Below, piece by piece: positions 30,841 through 40,227 of a DNA stretch of 64,000 nt (position 1 is its first letter; each line of letters starts with the position of its first letter). Source of the stretch: Roseobacter litoralis Och 149 (lineage in GTDB: Bacteria; Pseudomonadota; Alphaproteobacteria; Rhodobacterales; Rhodobacteraceae); contig NC_015730.1 in assembly GCF_000154785.2 (NCBI RefSeq), forward strand, positions 310,001 to 374,000. The letters run 5' to 3'. The notes below the pieces were generated by a model. The model saw only the letters and a program-made list of their open reading frames with translations. It had not been told where the DNA came from and did no database searches. A program made the position numbers and the translations under genes.

Positions 30841-31785
30841 ATGCTTTCTATTTCCGATGATTTTGCCGATGGTGCGAAGAGAATTACGAGTTTGGGGGCC
30901 GGTAACCCGATGACGCCAACGCGCATCGTTGTGCATTACACTGCCGGTTCCAGCCTGTCAGGGGCCGTTAACGCGCTCAAATCCCGCGGTCTTTCCTATA
31001 ATGTGCTGGTCGATCTGGATGGCAGCCTGCATCAGGCGCGTGCGTTCAACCGGCGTGCAGGTCACGCGGGGCGCAGTAATTTCAAAGCGACATCCGGCCT
31101 AAAGAACCAATCGTCCCTGAATGGGTCAACCATTGCGATCAGTCTCGTCAATCTGGGCTTTCATGAACATTTTTCCGGGGGGCACTGGTGGTATGCCAGA
31201 TCCAGCGGCAAGCTGCGCGGGCCAAAAGTGGTGGATGTCGAGGCCAACAAGATGTCGTCGATCTATAATCCGGGGCTGGTGATGCATTGGGTGCCTTACA
31301 CGGACGCGCAGGTGGCGTCTTGTGAGGCGCTGATCGAGGCGCTGGTGGCCAAATACCCGAGCATCACCGAAATCGTCGGCCATGATGATGTGTCGATCAA
31401 CGCCAAACTTGATCCCGGCCCCGCCTTGCCGACCCAAGCGTGGCGCGAAAAGTTCAACATGCAGGGCGACCTCGGGCTTGAGGCGGCGGTGAATTCTCCC
31501 GATGGGACGCTGAATATGCGCGACCGGCCCGCGTACCTTGGCGGGCGCGTGGTCAAGGTGCTGTCGCAGGGGGACAAGGTTCATATCCGCTCTGTTGCAT
31601 ATTCGAGCGGGCGCAGCAGTGCGGCGCTGATCAATTCATCCGGGCGGGCACTGACCGGTTGGGCGTCCATTGATGTGGAGGGCGACAATAAACACCATGG
31701 GTTCGTGTACATGGGCTATCTGACGAAAACGCCTTTGCACGCTGACTATGCGCGCAAGCTTCTGGAAGGCGCCGCTGTTTTCTAA
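30841..31785 (+). CDS. N-acetylmuramoyl-L-alanine amidase (PGRP/T7-lysozyme type) with SH3-like C-terminus
   Basis: 314-aa zinc amidase that would cut the bond between MurNAc and the stem peptide. Residues about 27-195 are an Amidase_2 domain: IVVHYTAGSS with the first zinc histidine, SYNVLVDLDGSLHQ, GHAGRSN, and VGHDDVSINAKLDPGPA with the second histidine. Residues about 220-280 look like a bacterial SH3 domain (GTLNMRDRP, VVKVLSQGDKVHI, LTGWASIDVEG). No signal peptide is visible. Export by another route, a phage-derived endolysin origin or a cytoplasmic recycling role are all possible. The neighbours give no functional hint. Confidence 0.85.
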   Translation: MLSISDDFADGAKRITSLGAGNPMTPTRIVVHYTAGSSLSGAVNALKSRGLSYNVLVDLDGSLHQARAFNRRAGHAGRSNFKATSGLKNQSSLNGSTIAISLVNLGFHEHFSGGHWWYARSSGKLRGPKVVDVEANKMSSIYNPGLVMHWVPYTDAQVASCEALIEALVAKYPSITEIVGHDDVSINAKLDPGPALPTQAWREKFNMQGDLGLEAAVNSPDGTLNMRDRPAYLGGRVVKVLSQGDKVHIRSVAYSSGRSSAALINSSGRALTGWASIDVEGDNKHHGFVYMGYLTKTPLHADYARKLLEGAAVF

Positions 31786-31853
31786 AGACGCCCTTCAAAA
31801 GATGTAGGATGATGTACTGCTGAACAGCACATGTTGCGTATGGGAGGAATGCC

Positions 31854-32738
31854 TCAAAGCGCGCGGCTTTTCAGCAGGTCGCTCAAGATCGGATTGGGAA
31901 AGCGGCGCGTGATCGTGACCGCGTAAAAGGTCTCACCAATATCGGGCAGCTGGCCCACTTCGATCAGCCGACCGCTGTTCAGCTCATCCTGCACGACAAT
32001 CGGCGGCAGAACTGCGAGGCCAACGCCCTCGCGCGCGAGCAGCCGCATCATGGCCATATCGTCGACCTCTGCGGCGATCTGGGGTCTGATGCCCAAACGT
32101 TCCGTCCACGCATCGAACCCGATCCGAATACCGGTGTCTGCAATGGGCAGAATGACCGGCTCTGTGCTCAGCAGTTCGGGCAGGCTGCGGTTCCCGGTCA
32201 GCCGCGCGGGCGTGCCCACAAGGCTGACGGGCTGTTCGGACAAACGGTGCGATACGAATGGGGTCACCGCATCGCGCGCCGGGGGCTGGTTGATCAGCAC
32301 GATATCTAGGTTCAACGCCTCAAGCGCGCGCAACAGATCGGCGCTGGTGCCAGAGCGCAGGATGATATCCACATCCGACCGGTCCAGAATTGGGCGCAGA
32401 AACTCCATCTGAAAATTGCGCGACAGGGTTGCGAGGGACCCGATGCGGATCGCCTGCCGCTCGCGTCCTTGTTCCTCCAGCGTGCCCACCAATTCGCGTC
32501 CGGCCGAAAAAATCGCATCCGCATGATCCAGCGCGATCCGGCCCGCTTCGGTCAGGATCAACTGGCGCCCCCGCCGTTCAAACAGCGCATGGCCAAGCTG
32601 CGCCTCAAGCTGCTTGATCTGGATGGAAACGGCGGATTGCGACAGGTTGAGCCGTTCTGCCGTGCGGGTCAGATTGCCGTCATGGGCCACCGCCCAGAAG
32701 TATCGCAAGTGGTGATAATTGAATTCAGACATATGCAT
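31854..32738 (-). CDS. LysR-family regulator divergent from dabBA
   Basis: 294-aa LysR protein similar to the NhaR-type group: FNYHHLRYFWAVAHDGNLTRTAERLNLSQSAVS at the N-terminus, then the substrate-binding domain with IRIGSLATLSRNFQMEFLRP. It is divergent from dabB with only 102 bp between starts, so it most likely controls the inorganic-carbon pump genes. The intervening DNA is strongly AT-rich and contains AATAAA-N8-TTTATT at 32760-32779. The start may be two codons later (ATG 32732); neither has a ribosome site. Confidence 0.9.
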   Translation of the reverse strand: MHMSEFNYHHLRYFWAVAHDGNLTRTAERLNLSQSAVSIQIKQLEAQLGHALFERRGRQLILTEAGRIALDHADAIFSAGRELVGTLEEQGRERQAIRIGSLATLSRNFQMEFLRPILDRSDVDIILRSGTSADLLRALEALNLDIVLINQPPARDAVTPFVSHRLSEQPVSLVGTPARLTGNRSLPELLSTEPVILPIADTGIRIGFDAWTERLGIRPQIAAEVDDMAMMRLLAREGVGLAVLPPIVVQDELNSGRLIEVGQLPDIGETFYAVTITRRFPNPILSDLLKSRAL

Positions 32739-32840
32739 TTATAAAACAGAACGAAATAGAATAAACAATGAATTTTATTTATATCAGTCATCAGACTACC
32801 TCTTGACCTGAGCATCCGCCCGCGAGAAGGAGTCTTCGCT

Positions 32841-34400
32841 TTGTTACACGCTGTCCTGCCGTTTCTGGCACCCCTTGCCCTGATCTTTGCCGCCGTCCTC
32901 GCCTTTCGTGGACAGCAGTTACGACCTGTTCAGACGTTGCGCGGTGTTGAGGCTGCGTCGCTCGCCGCTTTGGCCGTTGCGGTTGTTTCCGGTGTGTTAC
33001 TTATCCTGAATGGTCCGATAACCAGCGGGCTTATTGGTCTTTCGGGTCTGGGCTTTTCCATCCGGCTTGATGCGGTGAGCGCGGTCATGCTGCTGCTTGT
33101 CACCTTTGTGGGCTGGGTCGTGGTGCGTTTTGCCGCGACCTACATGGATGGCGAGCCGCTGCAAGGGCCATTTACCGGCTGGCTCTGTGCCACCTTGGGG
33201 GCTGTGATGCTCCTGGTGATTGCGGGCAATATCGTGCAGCTGACGCTCGCGTGGGTTGCAACGAGCATCTTCCTGCACAAGCTGCTGCTGCATTATCCCG
33301 ACCGGGTTGCTGCACAGCGGGCCGCACGCAAGAAATGGGTCACTGCGCGGGCTGGGGATGTGGCACTGCTGGTCGCGGCTGTTCTGCTCTATCGTCAGTA
33401 TGGCACCGGTGACATCGCGGATATCCTCGCAGCCGCCAGAGCGGGGGAGGGGCTGGACACCGCCGTCTACATCGCAGGTGCGCTGATGCTGGCGGCGATC
33501 CTCAAATCGGCACAGTTTCCCATGCATGGCTGGCTGACCGAAGTCATGGAAACCCCAACCCCAGTGTCGGCGCTGCTGCATGCAGGTGTGATCAATGCAG
33601 GGGGATTTTTGCTGATCCGGTTTGCGGATGTGATGATCCTGTCGCCAGCCGTTCTGGCGGTCCTGATCATCATCGGTGGCTTTACCGCGCTGTTCGGCGG
33701 TCTAGTGATGCTGACGCAGTCGGCGGTCAAGACGTCACTGGCGTGGTCCACCGTGGCGCAGATGGGGTTCATGATGCTGCAATGCGGTCTGGCGCTGTTC
33801 CCGCTCGCGCTGCTGCATATTGTGGCCCACTCGCTTTATAAGGCGCATGCCTTTCTGGCCTCTGGCATGGCGGTGGATGGGGTTGCCTCCATTCGTCGTC
33901 CCGGGCCTGTCGCCATCCCGAATGGCAAGGCGGTCGGGCGTGCCTTTGTGATTGCGCTGGCGATCTATGCGGTCGTCGGGTTCATCTTTGGTGTCGCCGG
34001 AAAGTCGCCGCAGGCCATCGTGCTGGGGGCCATCCTGATTTTCGGCGTGGCTTACCTGTTGGCGCAGGGGCTGGCGGATGCCGCCCCAAAGGTTCTGACA
34101 CAGCGCACCGCCGCCTATTCGGTCGCCGCCGCATTCGGGTATTTCGCGCTACAAACCGCGGCGGAGTGGCTGATGTTTGGCACATTGCCCGCCACACCGG
34201 CACCGGGCCCGCTGGAATGGGCGCTGATCGTTCTGGCCCTGCTCAGCTTTGGCATCGTTGCGATTGCGCAGGCGATGTTCCCGCTCTGGGCCTATCACCC
34301 TGCCGCCGCCGGATTACGGGTGCATCTGTCCAACGGGCTTTATGCCAATGCCGTCTTCGACAAGCTGCTGCGCAGCTGGTCAACCAAACGTGCTTCCTGA
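32841..34400 (+). CDS. dabB: DabB-type proton-conducting subunit of an inorganic-carbon pump
   Basis: 519-aa inner-membrane protein of the NuoL/MrpA family (proton-conducting NADH dehydrogenase-like). It has about 13-14 transmembrane segments and motifs such as SAQFPMHGWLTEVMETPTPVSALLHAGVINAGG and AWSTVAQMGFMMLQCG. The gene is directly followed by dabA, 21 nt apart. In DAB systems this pair couples ion flow to conversion of CO2 to bicarbonate. Translation begins at TTG 32841 with AAGGAG 8 nt upstream. Without the dabA neighbour it would be mistaken for a complex I or Mrp subunit. Confidence 0.92.
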   Translation: MLHAVLPFLAPLALIFAAVLAFRGQQLRPVQTLRGVEAASLAALAVAVVSGVLLILNGPITSGLIGLSGLGFSIRLDAVSAVMLLLVTFVGWVVVRFAATYMDGEPLQGPFTGWLCATLGAVMLLVIAGNIVQLTLAWVATSIFLHKLLLHYPDRVAAQRAARKKWVTARAGDVALLVAAVLLYRQYGTGDIADILAAARAGEGLDTAVYIAGALMLAAILKSAQFPMHGWLTEVMETPTPVSALLHAGVINAGGFLLIRFADVMILSPAVLAVLIIIGGFTALFGGLVMLTQSAVKTSLAWSTVAQMGFMMLQCGLALFPLALLHIVAHSLYKAHAFLASGMAVDGVASIRRPGPVAIPNGKAVGRAFVIALAIYAVVGFIFGVAGKSPQAIVLGAILIFGVAYLLAQGLADAAPKVLTQRTAAYSVAAAFGYFALQTAAEWLMFGTLPATPAPGPLEWALIVLALLSFGIVAIAQAMFPLWAYHPAAAGLRVHLSNGLYANAVFDKLLRSWSTKRAS

Positions 34401-34421
34401 ACGCAGCAAAGGATCAAGATC

Positions 34422-36824
34422 ATGAATACCAATTCCGAACTTTCGCTTGAAAACCTCAATGCTGCCGGTGATGCCGCCGCGCGTGCGATCCCGCCGCTCT
34501 GGCCACTCGCGTCCTCTGTCGCGGTCAACCCCTACCTCGGTCAGACCGCTGAAACGCTGGCGCAGGCAGGGGCGCGGCTGGGCCGTGTCGGGGGCGTGTC
34601 GGTCACGATGCCGCGCGCGTGGTATGCCGCGCGGATCGCGGATGGCACGATTACAGATGCGGACCTGTCGGCGGCTCTGGCCGTGAACCCGACAGCGGCG
34701 GCTGATCCGGAAGCCCTGAAAGCACGTGCCGAACAGCCCGAGAGCGCGCAGAAACCTTTGCCAACGCTGGCTGACCTTGCCGCCGAAGCATCCGGCATCG
34801 ACTGGCCCGGCATCCTCGCGGATCGCATTGGTCTCTGGGCGGCGGGGTATTTTGATCAGGGTCAGGCGCTTTGGGCTGCGCCGCACAGGCGCGGGGCCTA
34901 TGATGCATGGCGCCAATACGCGACCCATGACCTGACGCCCGAAATCGCCGGGCTGAGCGGTTTTGCGCAATTTGTCAGCGAAACGCCCGATACGGCGGAT
35001 CAGGCAAGCACGCGGGCGGCAAACCGTTTGGGTCTGAGCGATGCCGCGCTTGAGACCTACCTGCATCAGCTGTTGTTCACGCTGGGCGGTTGGGGGCAAG
35101 TAGCGCGCTACCGGCTGTGGCAGGCAGAGCTTGCCGGCAAGAGCGATGCGACAATCACGGATATGCTGACGATCCGGCTGCTCTGGGAAGAAGCGCTTTT
35201 CACCCAATACGAAGAAGAGATCGGTGCCGAGTGGCAAAAGGTCGTGGCTGCACATGCCGCTCCCGTCTTGTCGGATGCGGATTTGCAGGTGAACGCGGTG
35301 CTGCAAGAGGCGTGGGAGCGGGCAGGTCAAAGAGATCTGGCCGAGACGTTTTCCATGCCCGCGCCCAAGGCTGACGACACGCGCCCTGCGCTGCAGGCAG
35401 CCTTTTGCATCGACGTGCGTTCAGAGGTCTTCAGGCGCGCGCTCGAAAGCCTGACGCCTGAAATCAAGACCCTTGGCTTTGCGGGTTTCTTTGGTTTGAC
35501 GCCCGCGCATAAGGGTTTTGCCTCGGATGTGGATGAGTTGCGCCTGCCGGTTCTGCTCAACCCCGGTCTGACGTCCACGTCGCAGGGCGATGATGCAGAG
35601 GCGGATCAGACGGCCCGTTTCAAGGCCCGCGCCAGCCGGGCATGGGGCCGGTTCAAACTGGCGGCGGTTTCCTCTTTCGCCTTTGTGGAGGCGACGGGAC
35701 CAATCTATGCGGGCAAACTGGTGCGCGATGCGCTCAACATGGCCCCGAATGACGTGCCGGGCGGGCCGATGCCCCGGCTGGACCCGTCGGTTGATCTGGC
35801 CGCGCAAACGGATGCGGCGGAAACCATTCTGCGGGCCATGTCGTTTACCGACAACTTTGCGCGTCTCGTCGTTCTGGCGGGACATGGGGCCAATGTGGTC
35901 AATAACCCTTTTGCAAGCGGGCTGCATTGCGGGGCCTGTGGCGGGTATTCGGGTGAGGTGAACGCGCGTCTGCTGGCCGGTTTGCTGAACAATGTGGACG
36001 TGCGCAGCGGGTTGGTTGAACGTGGGATTACGATCCCCGAAGATACGATCTTTGTCGGCGCGTTGCATGACACGACCACCGATGCGGTCACGCTTTATGA
36101 GGCGGATCATCCGTCAAAGGCGCATGCCGCTGACCTCAAACAGGCCAAGGCGTGGTTCCTGTCCGCAGGGTCCGTCACCCGCGCGGAACGTGCGCTGCGC
36201 TTGCCGCGGGCGGATGGGACTGACGATATCGCCCTGCGTTCCAGAGACTGGGCGGAAACCCGGCCGGAATGGGCCTTGGCCGGATGCAAGGCCTTTGTCG
36301 CGGCCCCGCGCCAGCGGACAGCGGGCAGGAGCCTTGAGGGGCGGGCGTTTCTGCATGACTACGATTGGCAGCAGGACAAGGGGTTCGGCGTGCTGGAATT
36401 GATCATGACCGCCCCCGTCGTTGTCGCCAGCTGGATCAGCCTGCAATATTATGGCTCGACCGTGTCGCCCGATGTGTTCGGCTCCGGCAACAAGCTTTTG
36501 CACAATGTCACAGGCGGCATCGGCGTCGTTGAGGGCAACGGCGGGACGCTGCGCACGGGCCTGCCATGGCAATCCGTGCATGAGGGTGAAGATTTCGCCC
36601 ATGAGCCTTTGCGCCTGTCGGTTTGCATCGAAGCGCCGCGCGAAGCGATGAGTGATATTCTCAAGCGTCATGACGGGGTGCGGGCCTTGTTTGACAACCG
36701 CTGGCTGCATTTGTTCGCGCTGGATGAAAATGGCCAGATGGCGTGGCGCTATGAGGGCGACCTTGAATGGTCGCAGATGCCAGTCGCTTCTGAGGCCATG
36801 CCCGAAACCGAGGTGGCTGCGTAA
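34422..36824 (+). CDS. dabA: DabA-type inorganic-carbon pump subunit (DUF2309)
   Basis: 800-aa membrane-associated protein with a beta-carbonic-anhydrase-like zinc site. The expected ligands are all visible: C329 and D331 in FCIDVRSE, H488 in GHGAN and C503 in GLHCGACGG. The 15-residue H-C spacing is the same as I recall for the characterised DabA. It opens with [17 protein letters not shown], typical of the family. Together with DabB it is expected to hydrate cytoplasmic CO2 irreversibly, trapping bicarbonate. No RuBisCO or carboxysome gene is in the window, so the bicarbonate may feed anaplerotic carboxylases (inference). Confidence 0.94.
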   Translation: MNTNSELSLENLNAAGDAAARAIPPLWPLASSVAVNPYLGQTAETLAQAGARLGRVGGVSVTMPRAWYAARIADGTITDADLSAALAVNPTAAADPEALKARAEQPESAQKPLPTLADLAAEASGIDWPGILADRIGLWAAGYFDQGQALWAAPHRRGAYDAWRQYATHDLTPEIAGLSGFAQFVSETPDTADQASTRAANRLGLSDAALETYLHQLLFTLGGWGQVARYRLWQAELAGKSDATITDMLTIRLLWEEALFTQYEEEIGAEWQKVVAAHAAPVLSDADLQVNAVLQEAWERAGQRDLAETFSMPAPKADDTRPALQAAFCIDVRSEVFRRALESLTPEIKTLGFAGFFGLTPAHKGFASDVDELRLPVLLNPGLTSTSQGDDAEADQTARFKARASRAWGRFKLAAVSSFAFVEATGPIYAGKLVRDALNMAPNDVPGGPMPRLDPSVDLAAQTDAAETILRAMSFTDNFARLVVLAGHGANVVNNPFASGLHCGACGGYSGEVNARLLAGLLNNVDVRSGLVERGITIPEDTIFVGALHDTTTDAVTLYEADHPSKAHAADLKQAKAWFLSAGSVTRAERALRLPRADGTDDIALRSRDWAETRPEWALAGCKAFVAAPRQRTAGRSLEGRAFLHDYDWQQDKGFGVLELIMTAPVVVASWISLQYYGSTVSPDVFGSGNKLLHNVTGGIGVVEGNGGTLRTGLPWQSVHEGEDFAHEPLRLSVCIEAPREAMSDILKRHDGVRALFDNRWLHLFALDENGQMAWRYEGDLEWSQMPVASEAMPETEVAA

Positions 36825-36891
36825 AGCCATTGACTTTGCCGCGCGGTCCGTATCGGGCTGCGTGGCCAAAGGATGCAACTGCGCGGCTGTC

Positions 36892-38040
36892 TTAGCCGGT
36901 CAGATCCTGCAGCACACGCGTCATCATTGCATCGCATTGATCAAGTTGCGCAAGGTCGAGACCCTCATCCGCTTTATGCCCGTCGCGCGCCATATCGCCC
37001 GGCCCAATCACCAGCGTGTTCAATCCAAGTTCGGCGAAAAAACCGGCCTCGGTGCCAAAGGCAACCTTGGTCGTCTCTCCCCCTTGGGTTATCTTGCGGG
37101 CCCAATCAATCGCCGGGGCATCCGGTGCAACGCACAATCCCGGATAGCTGGTGCGCTGCTTTATCGTCACTGCGCCGCCCGGGGCGAAGGCTTGTGTGCT
37201 GCGCGTGGCGGCGGCGTTGATCTCGGCCAGAATGTCGCCGGGTGATGCATCGGCAAGATGCCGGAATTCCATGCTCAGCGTCACAAGGTCTGGCACGATG
37301 TTCAGCGCTTGCCCGCCGGAAATCTGCCCGACATGGATCGTGGAATAGGGGATGTCATAGGCATCGTCTTTGACTCCCTCGGCCAGTCTGGCCTGAAGTG
37401 CTTGCAATTCGGTCACGAAATGGGACGCCACATGGATCGCATTGACGAATTGCGGGGCCAGCGCGCTGTGACCTGCCTGCCCGTGGCATGTGATGTCCAA
37501 CGCTGATTTGCCCTTGTGCCCGATGGCGATCTGCATGGCGGTCGGCTCGCCGACGATTACGACATCGGGTCTCGCGATAAGGGGCTTCAGCTCTGGCAGC
37601 ATCTCGCGCAGCCCGACGCAGCCGATCTCTTCATCATAGGACAAAACGAGGCTGAGCGGGGCTTTCAGGCATCTCGACTGTGCATGTTCCGCCATGGCGA
37701 GGGCAGAGGCCAGAAACCCCTTCATATCCGTCGCCCCGCGCCCAAAAACGCGCCCCCCCTCTTGCGTGAGCTTGAAGGCTGGGCGGGTCCAGTTTTGCCC
37801 CTCGACAGGCACAACATCGGTATGACCTGACAGGCAGATGCCCCCGTCGATCCGAGGTCCGATCCGCGCAAAAAGCCCTGCCTTGTCGCGCGCCGGTGAC
37901 CAGATCCGCGTCACCTCAAAGCCGCACCCGCTCAGCAGCGCCTCGGCCCAGTCGATCAGATCGAGGTTGCTGTCACGGCTGACCGTCGGAAAGGCCACCA
38001 ATCTGTCGAGCAACGCCAGAGTGCGGGTGGGGTGCGGCAT
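36892..38040 (-). CDS. M20-family deacylase, acetylornithine deacetylase-like (ArgE-like)
   Basis: 382-aa zinc hydrolase. Motifs are SGHTDVVPVEGQNW (metal ligand His and catalytic Asp), GRGATDMKGFLA (bridging Asp) and SYDEEIGCVG (catalytic Glu-Glu), with the dimerisation domain in between. It would normally be named argE, which removes the acetyl group from N-acetylornithine. Here it starts 12 nt after the trimethylamine-dehydrogenase-like gene and is surely co-transcribed with it. A role in deacylating a catabolic amine intermediate is therefore as likely as arginine synthesis, so no symbol is assigned. Confidence 0.9.
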   Translation of the reverse strand: MPHPTRTLALLDRLVAFPTVSRDSNLDLIDWAEALLSGCGFEVTRIWSPARDKAGLFARIGPRIDGGICLSGHTDVVPVEGQNWTRPAFKLTQEGGRVFGRGATDMKGFLASALAMAEHAQSRCLKAPLSLVLSYDEEIGCVGLREMLPELKPLIARPDVVIVGEPTAMQIAIGHKGKSALDITCHGQAGHSALAPQFVNAIHVASHFVTELQALQARLAEGVKDDAYDIPYSTIHVGQISGGQALNIVPDLVTLSMEFRHLADASPGDILAEINAAATRSTQAFAPGGAVTIKQRTSYPGLCVAPDAPAIDWARKITQGGETTKVAFGTEAGFFAELGLNTLVIGPGDMARDGHKADEGLDLAQLDQCDAMMTRVLQDLTG

Positions 38041-38052
38041 GAAGGCTCCGGT

Positions 38053-40122
38053 TTAATCTCGTGCTAGCTCGGTTATTTCACGGCGAAAGGGAAGGGCATC
38101 CCCGATGTCGTCCCCGTCGAGTTCGCGCGCATATCTGTGACCTGCGTAAGTGGCCCACGCGATAGGGCCGGGCGCGTTGGCATCGCCGATCAGCTTCACC
38201 GACTTTATGCCCGCATCCGCCCACTCATCCTCGCGGGACTTGAGGTCCAGATAAACGCCGTTGTTCTCGTGTTTTGAGGCGACCATCACGACGGCTTCGC
38301 AGGCGTAATTGCGGATCGTATCCGTGTAAACGCAGTTGGCTTTGACATGATCCTGCGCAATTTCAGCAACACCATGGTTGAGGATGATTTCCACGCCCAG
38401 ACCAGCCAGTTTCTTGTGGATCGCATGTTGTTCAAGCGTATTCACCGTCCAGTCCGACAGATAGGCAGAGGGCGTGACGATCGTGACATCGCAGCCCTCC
38501 TGAACCAATAGTTCAGCCAGAACGCCGCCCATGTAATAGTGATCATCATCATAGATCACGACCTTGCCGGCGGGTTTTGTGCCCCCCATGATGTCGTCGG
38601 GTGTATAGAGCGGCATCTTGGCATCCAGCGGCATCGGGACCACGTGCTGTCGGCTCACCCCATCGCGACGCCACTGCGCCCCCGTTGCGATACAGACGTT
38701 TTCAAACCCGAATTCGAGGATGCTGCCCGCGTCCAGTTCGCTGTCAAAATAGGTTTCGACGTTGGGTTTCTGGCTGATCTGGTATTCGCGATAATCCACG
38801 ACGCGGCCCCATGCGCTCAGCCCCGGTAATTGCCGCTCGCGGGTGACGCGGCCGCCTAAAACGGTGCTTGCTTCGGCAAGGGCCACTTCATATCCGCGTT
38901 CAGACAGGGCGCGTGCGGCCTCCAGACCCGCCGGGCCAGACCCCACGATCAGTACGTTTTCGCTGGCGCCTTTGGCGTTCATCTGTTCAGGGTGCCAGCC
39001 TTTGCGCCATTCTTCCATGAAGGTGGGGTTCTGCGTGCAGCGGCTGATCGACATGGTCATATCCCCCGTTATGCAGATGTTGCAGCCAATGCACTCGCGG
39101 ATATCCTCGATCCGCCCTTCTTCGATCTTTTTGGGTAGGAAGGGGTCGGCGATGGATGGGCGTGCGCAGCCGATGAAGTCAAGCGTGCCCGAACGGATCA
39201 TCTTGGCCATTACGTCGGGCGAGGTAAACCGCCCCACGCCTACAATCGGCTTGTCCGTTAACTCGTGAATGCCGCGAACCAGTTGCTCTTGTGCTGCTTC
39301 TTCTTTGAACCGTGAGGGGCCGGAGCAATCCTCCCAAGTGCCCTGAGCCAGATCCCAAAGGTCCGGCAGATCGCGGTTCATCTCGATAAAGTCGCGCACC
39401 TCGGCGTTTGAAAACCCCAGATCACCGATTGTCTCATCCAGCGAGACACGCAGCGTGATGCCCATCGTGTCCCCGACGGCCTCCTTTATCTCGGTAATGA
39501 CCTCATTGACGAACCTTGCGCGGTTCTCAAGGCTGCCGCCATATTCGTCGCTGCGTTGATTGGTGGCGCGGCTCAGAAAGTGCTGGAAAATGCCAAAGCC
39601 ATGCGCGCCATAAAGGCAGATCAGATCAAACCCTGCCGCCTTGGATCGCTTGGCCGCGTTCACGAACCACCGCCGCAGATCGCGAATGTCGGATTTGTCC
39701 AGCGCACGCGCCTGAACCGGGTCATTGGTAAAGGTGCGGATCGGCATGGCAGACACGGCCAGCGGGACCTCTTTGGTATAAAGGTTCGGACCATTTATCC
39801 CTGAATAGGCAAGCTGGATACCCGCCAAGGCACCGTATTCCTTCATCTTTTCCGACATTTTGCGCAGCTGCGGGATGTCTTTATCTTCCCAGAGGCGCAA
39901 TTCGATGAACGGCGTGATTTCGGAGGTGTGGTGCATTTCGCATTGCTCGGTAAACACAACGCCCCATCCACCCTGCGATTTGATGCCCCGCATGGCGGCG
40001 GCAGCTGACGGGTCACGATACCCCCCGCCATTGCAATGGGGCACCTGATAAAACCGGTTCTTCGCGGTGACGGGCCCGATCTGCATCGGCTCAAACAGAA
40101 TATCGTAGCGTGGATCGCGCAC
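38053..40122 (-). CDS. FMN/FAD/4Fe-4S amine dehydrogenase, trimethylamine dehydrogenase-like
   Basis: 689-aa flavoprotein of the old-yellow-enzyme/TMADH family. The N-terminal half is a TIM barrel starting YDILFEPMQIGP and containing RFYQVPHC with Cys30, the residue that binds FMN covalently in TMADH. The 4Fe-4S cluster ligands are C344, C347, C350 and C362. A pyridine-nucleotide-disulphide-type domain with NVLIVGSGPAGLEAARAL follows. Related proteins demethylate trimethylamine, dimethylamine, dimethylglycine or N-methylproline, giving an imine and formaldehyde. The substrate here is unresolved. It is the first gene of an operon with the M20 deacylase, and the TTAGG-N5-CCTAA operator lies 80 bp upstream. 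Confidence 0.92.
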   Translation of the reverse strand: MRDPRYDILFEPMQIGPVTAKNRFYQVPHCNGGGYRDPSAAAAMRGIKSQGGWGVVFTEQCEMHHTSEITPFIELRLWEDKDIPQLRKMSEKMKEYGALAGIQLAYSGINGPNLYTKEVPLAVSAMPIRTFTNDPVQARALDKSDIRDLRRWFVNAAKRSKAAGFDLICLYGAHGFGIFQHFLSRATNQRSDEYGGSLENRARFVNEVITEIKEAVGDTMGITLRVSLDETIGDLGFSNAEVRDFIEMNRDLPDLWDLAQGTWEDCSGPSRFKEEAAQEQLVRGIHELTDKPIVGVGRFTSPDVMAKMIRSGTLDFIGCARPSIADPFLPKKIEEGRIEDIRECIGCNICITGDMTMSISRCTQNPTFMEEWRKGWHPEQMNAKGASENVLIVGSGPAGLEAARALSERGYEVALAEASTVLGGRVTRERQLPGLSAWGRVVDYREYQISQKPNVETYFDSELDAGSILEFGFENVCIATGAQWRRDGVSRQHVVPMPLDAKMPLYTPDDIMGGTKPAGKVVIYDDDHYYMGGVLAELLVQEGCDVTIVTPSAYLSDWTVNTLEQHAIHKKLAGLGVEIILNHGVAEIAQDHVKANCVYTDTIRNYACEAVVMVASKHENNGVYLDLKSREDEWADAGIKSVKLIGDANAPGPIAWATYAGHRYARELDGDDIGDALPFRREITELARD

Positions 40123-40201
40123 TCTTATCTCCTACAGCTGCCTTTGCGGCAGTCTACCCGGCTCCCTGTGACCTCAACAGTCGGGCTTGCAAAAGCGTTG
40201 A

Positions 40202-40216
40202 TTAGGACGGCCCTAA
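40202..40216. promoter_or_regulatory. Palindromic operator TTAGG-N5-CCTAA, copy 1
   Basis: TTAGG ACGGC CCTAA lies in the 105-bp gap between the LysR gene and the amine dehydrogenase gene, 80 bp before the dehydrogenase start. The inner bases fit T-N11-A, the general LysR box. The same 15-bp design occurs at 42622-42636 and 49145-49159. Confidence 0.7.
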
Positions 40217-40227
40217 GGCTTGGTGCT

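Noticed and set aside
32841..34400. Naming the membrane subunit as NADH dehydrogenase NuoL or an Mrp antiporter subunit
   Set aside because: No other complex I or Mrp genes are present, and the next gene is a complete DabA, so DabB is the better call.
34380..35330. 316-codon minus-strand frame opposite dabA
   Set aside because: Antisense shadow; DabA motifs on the plus strand are complete.
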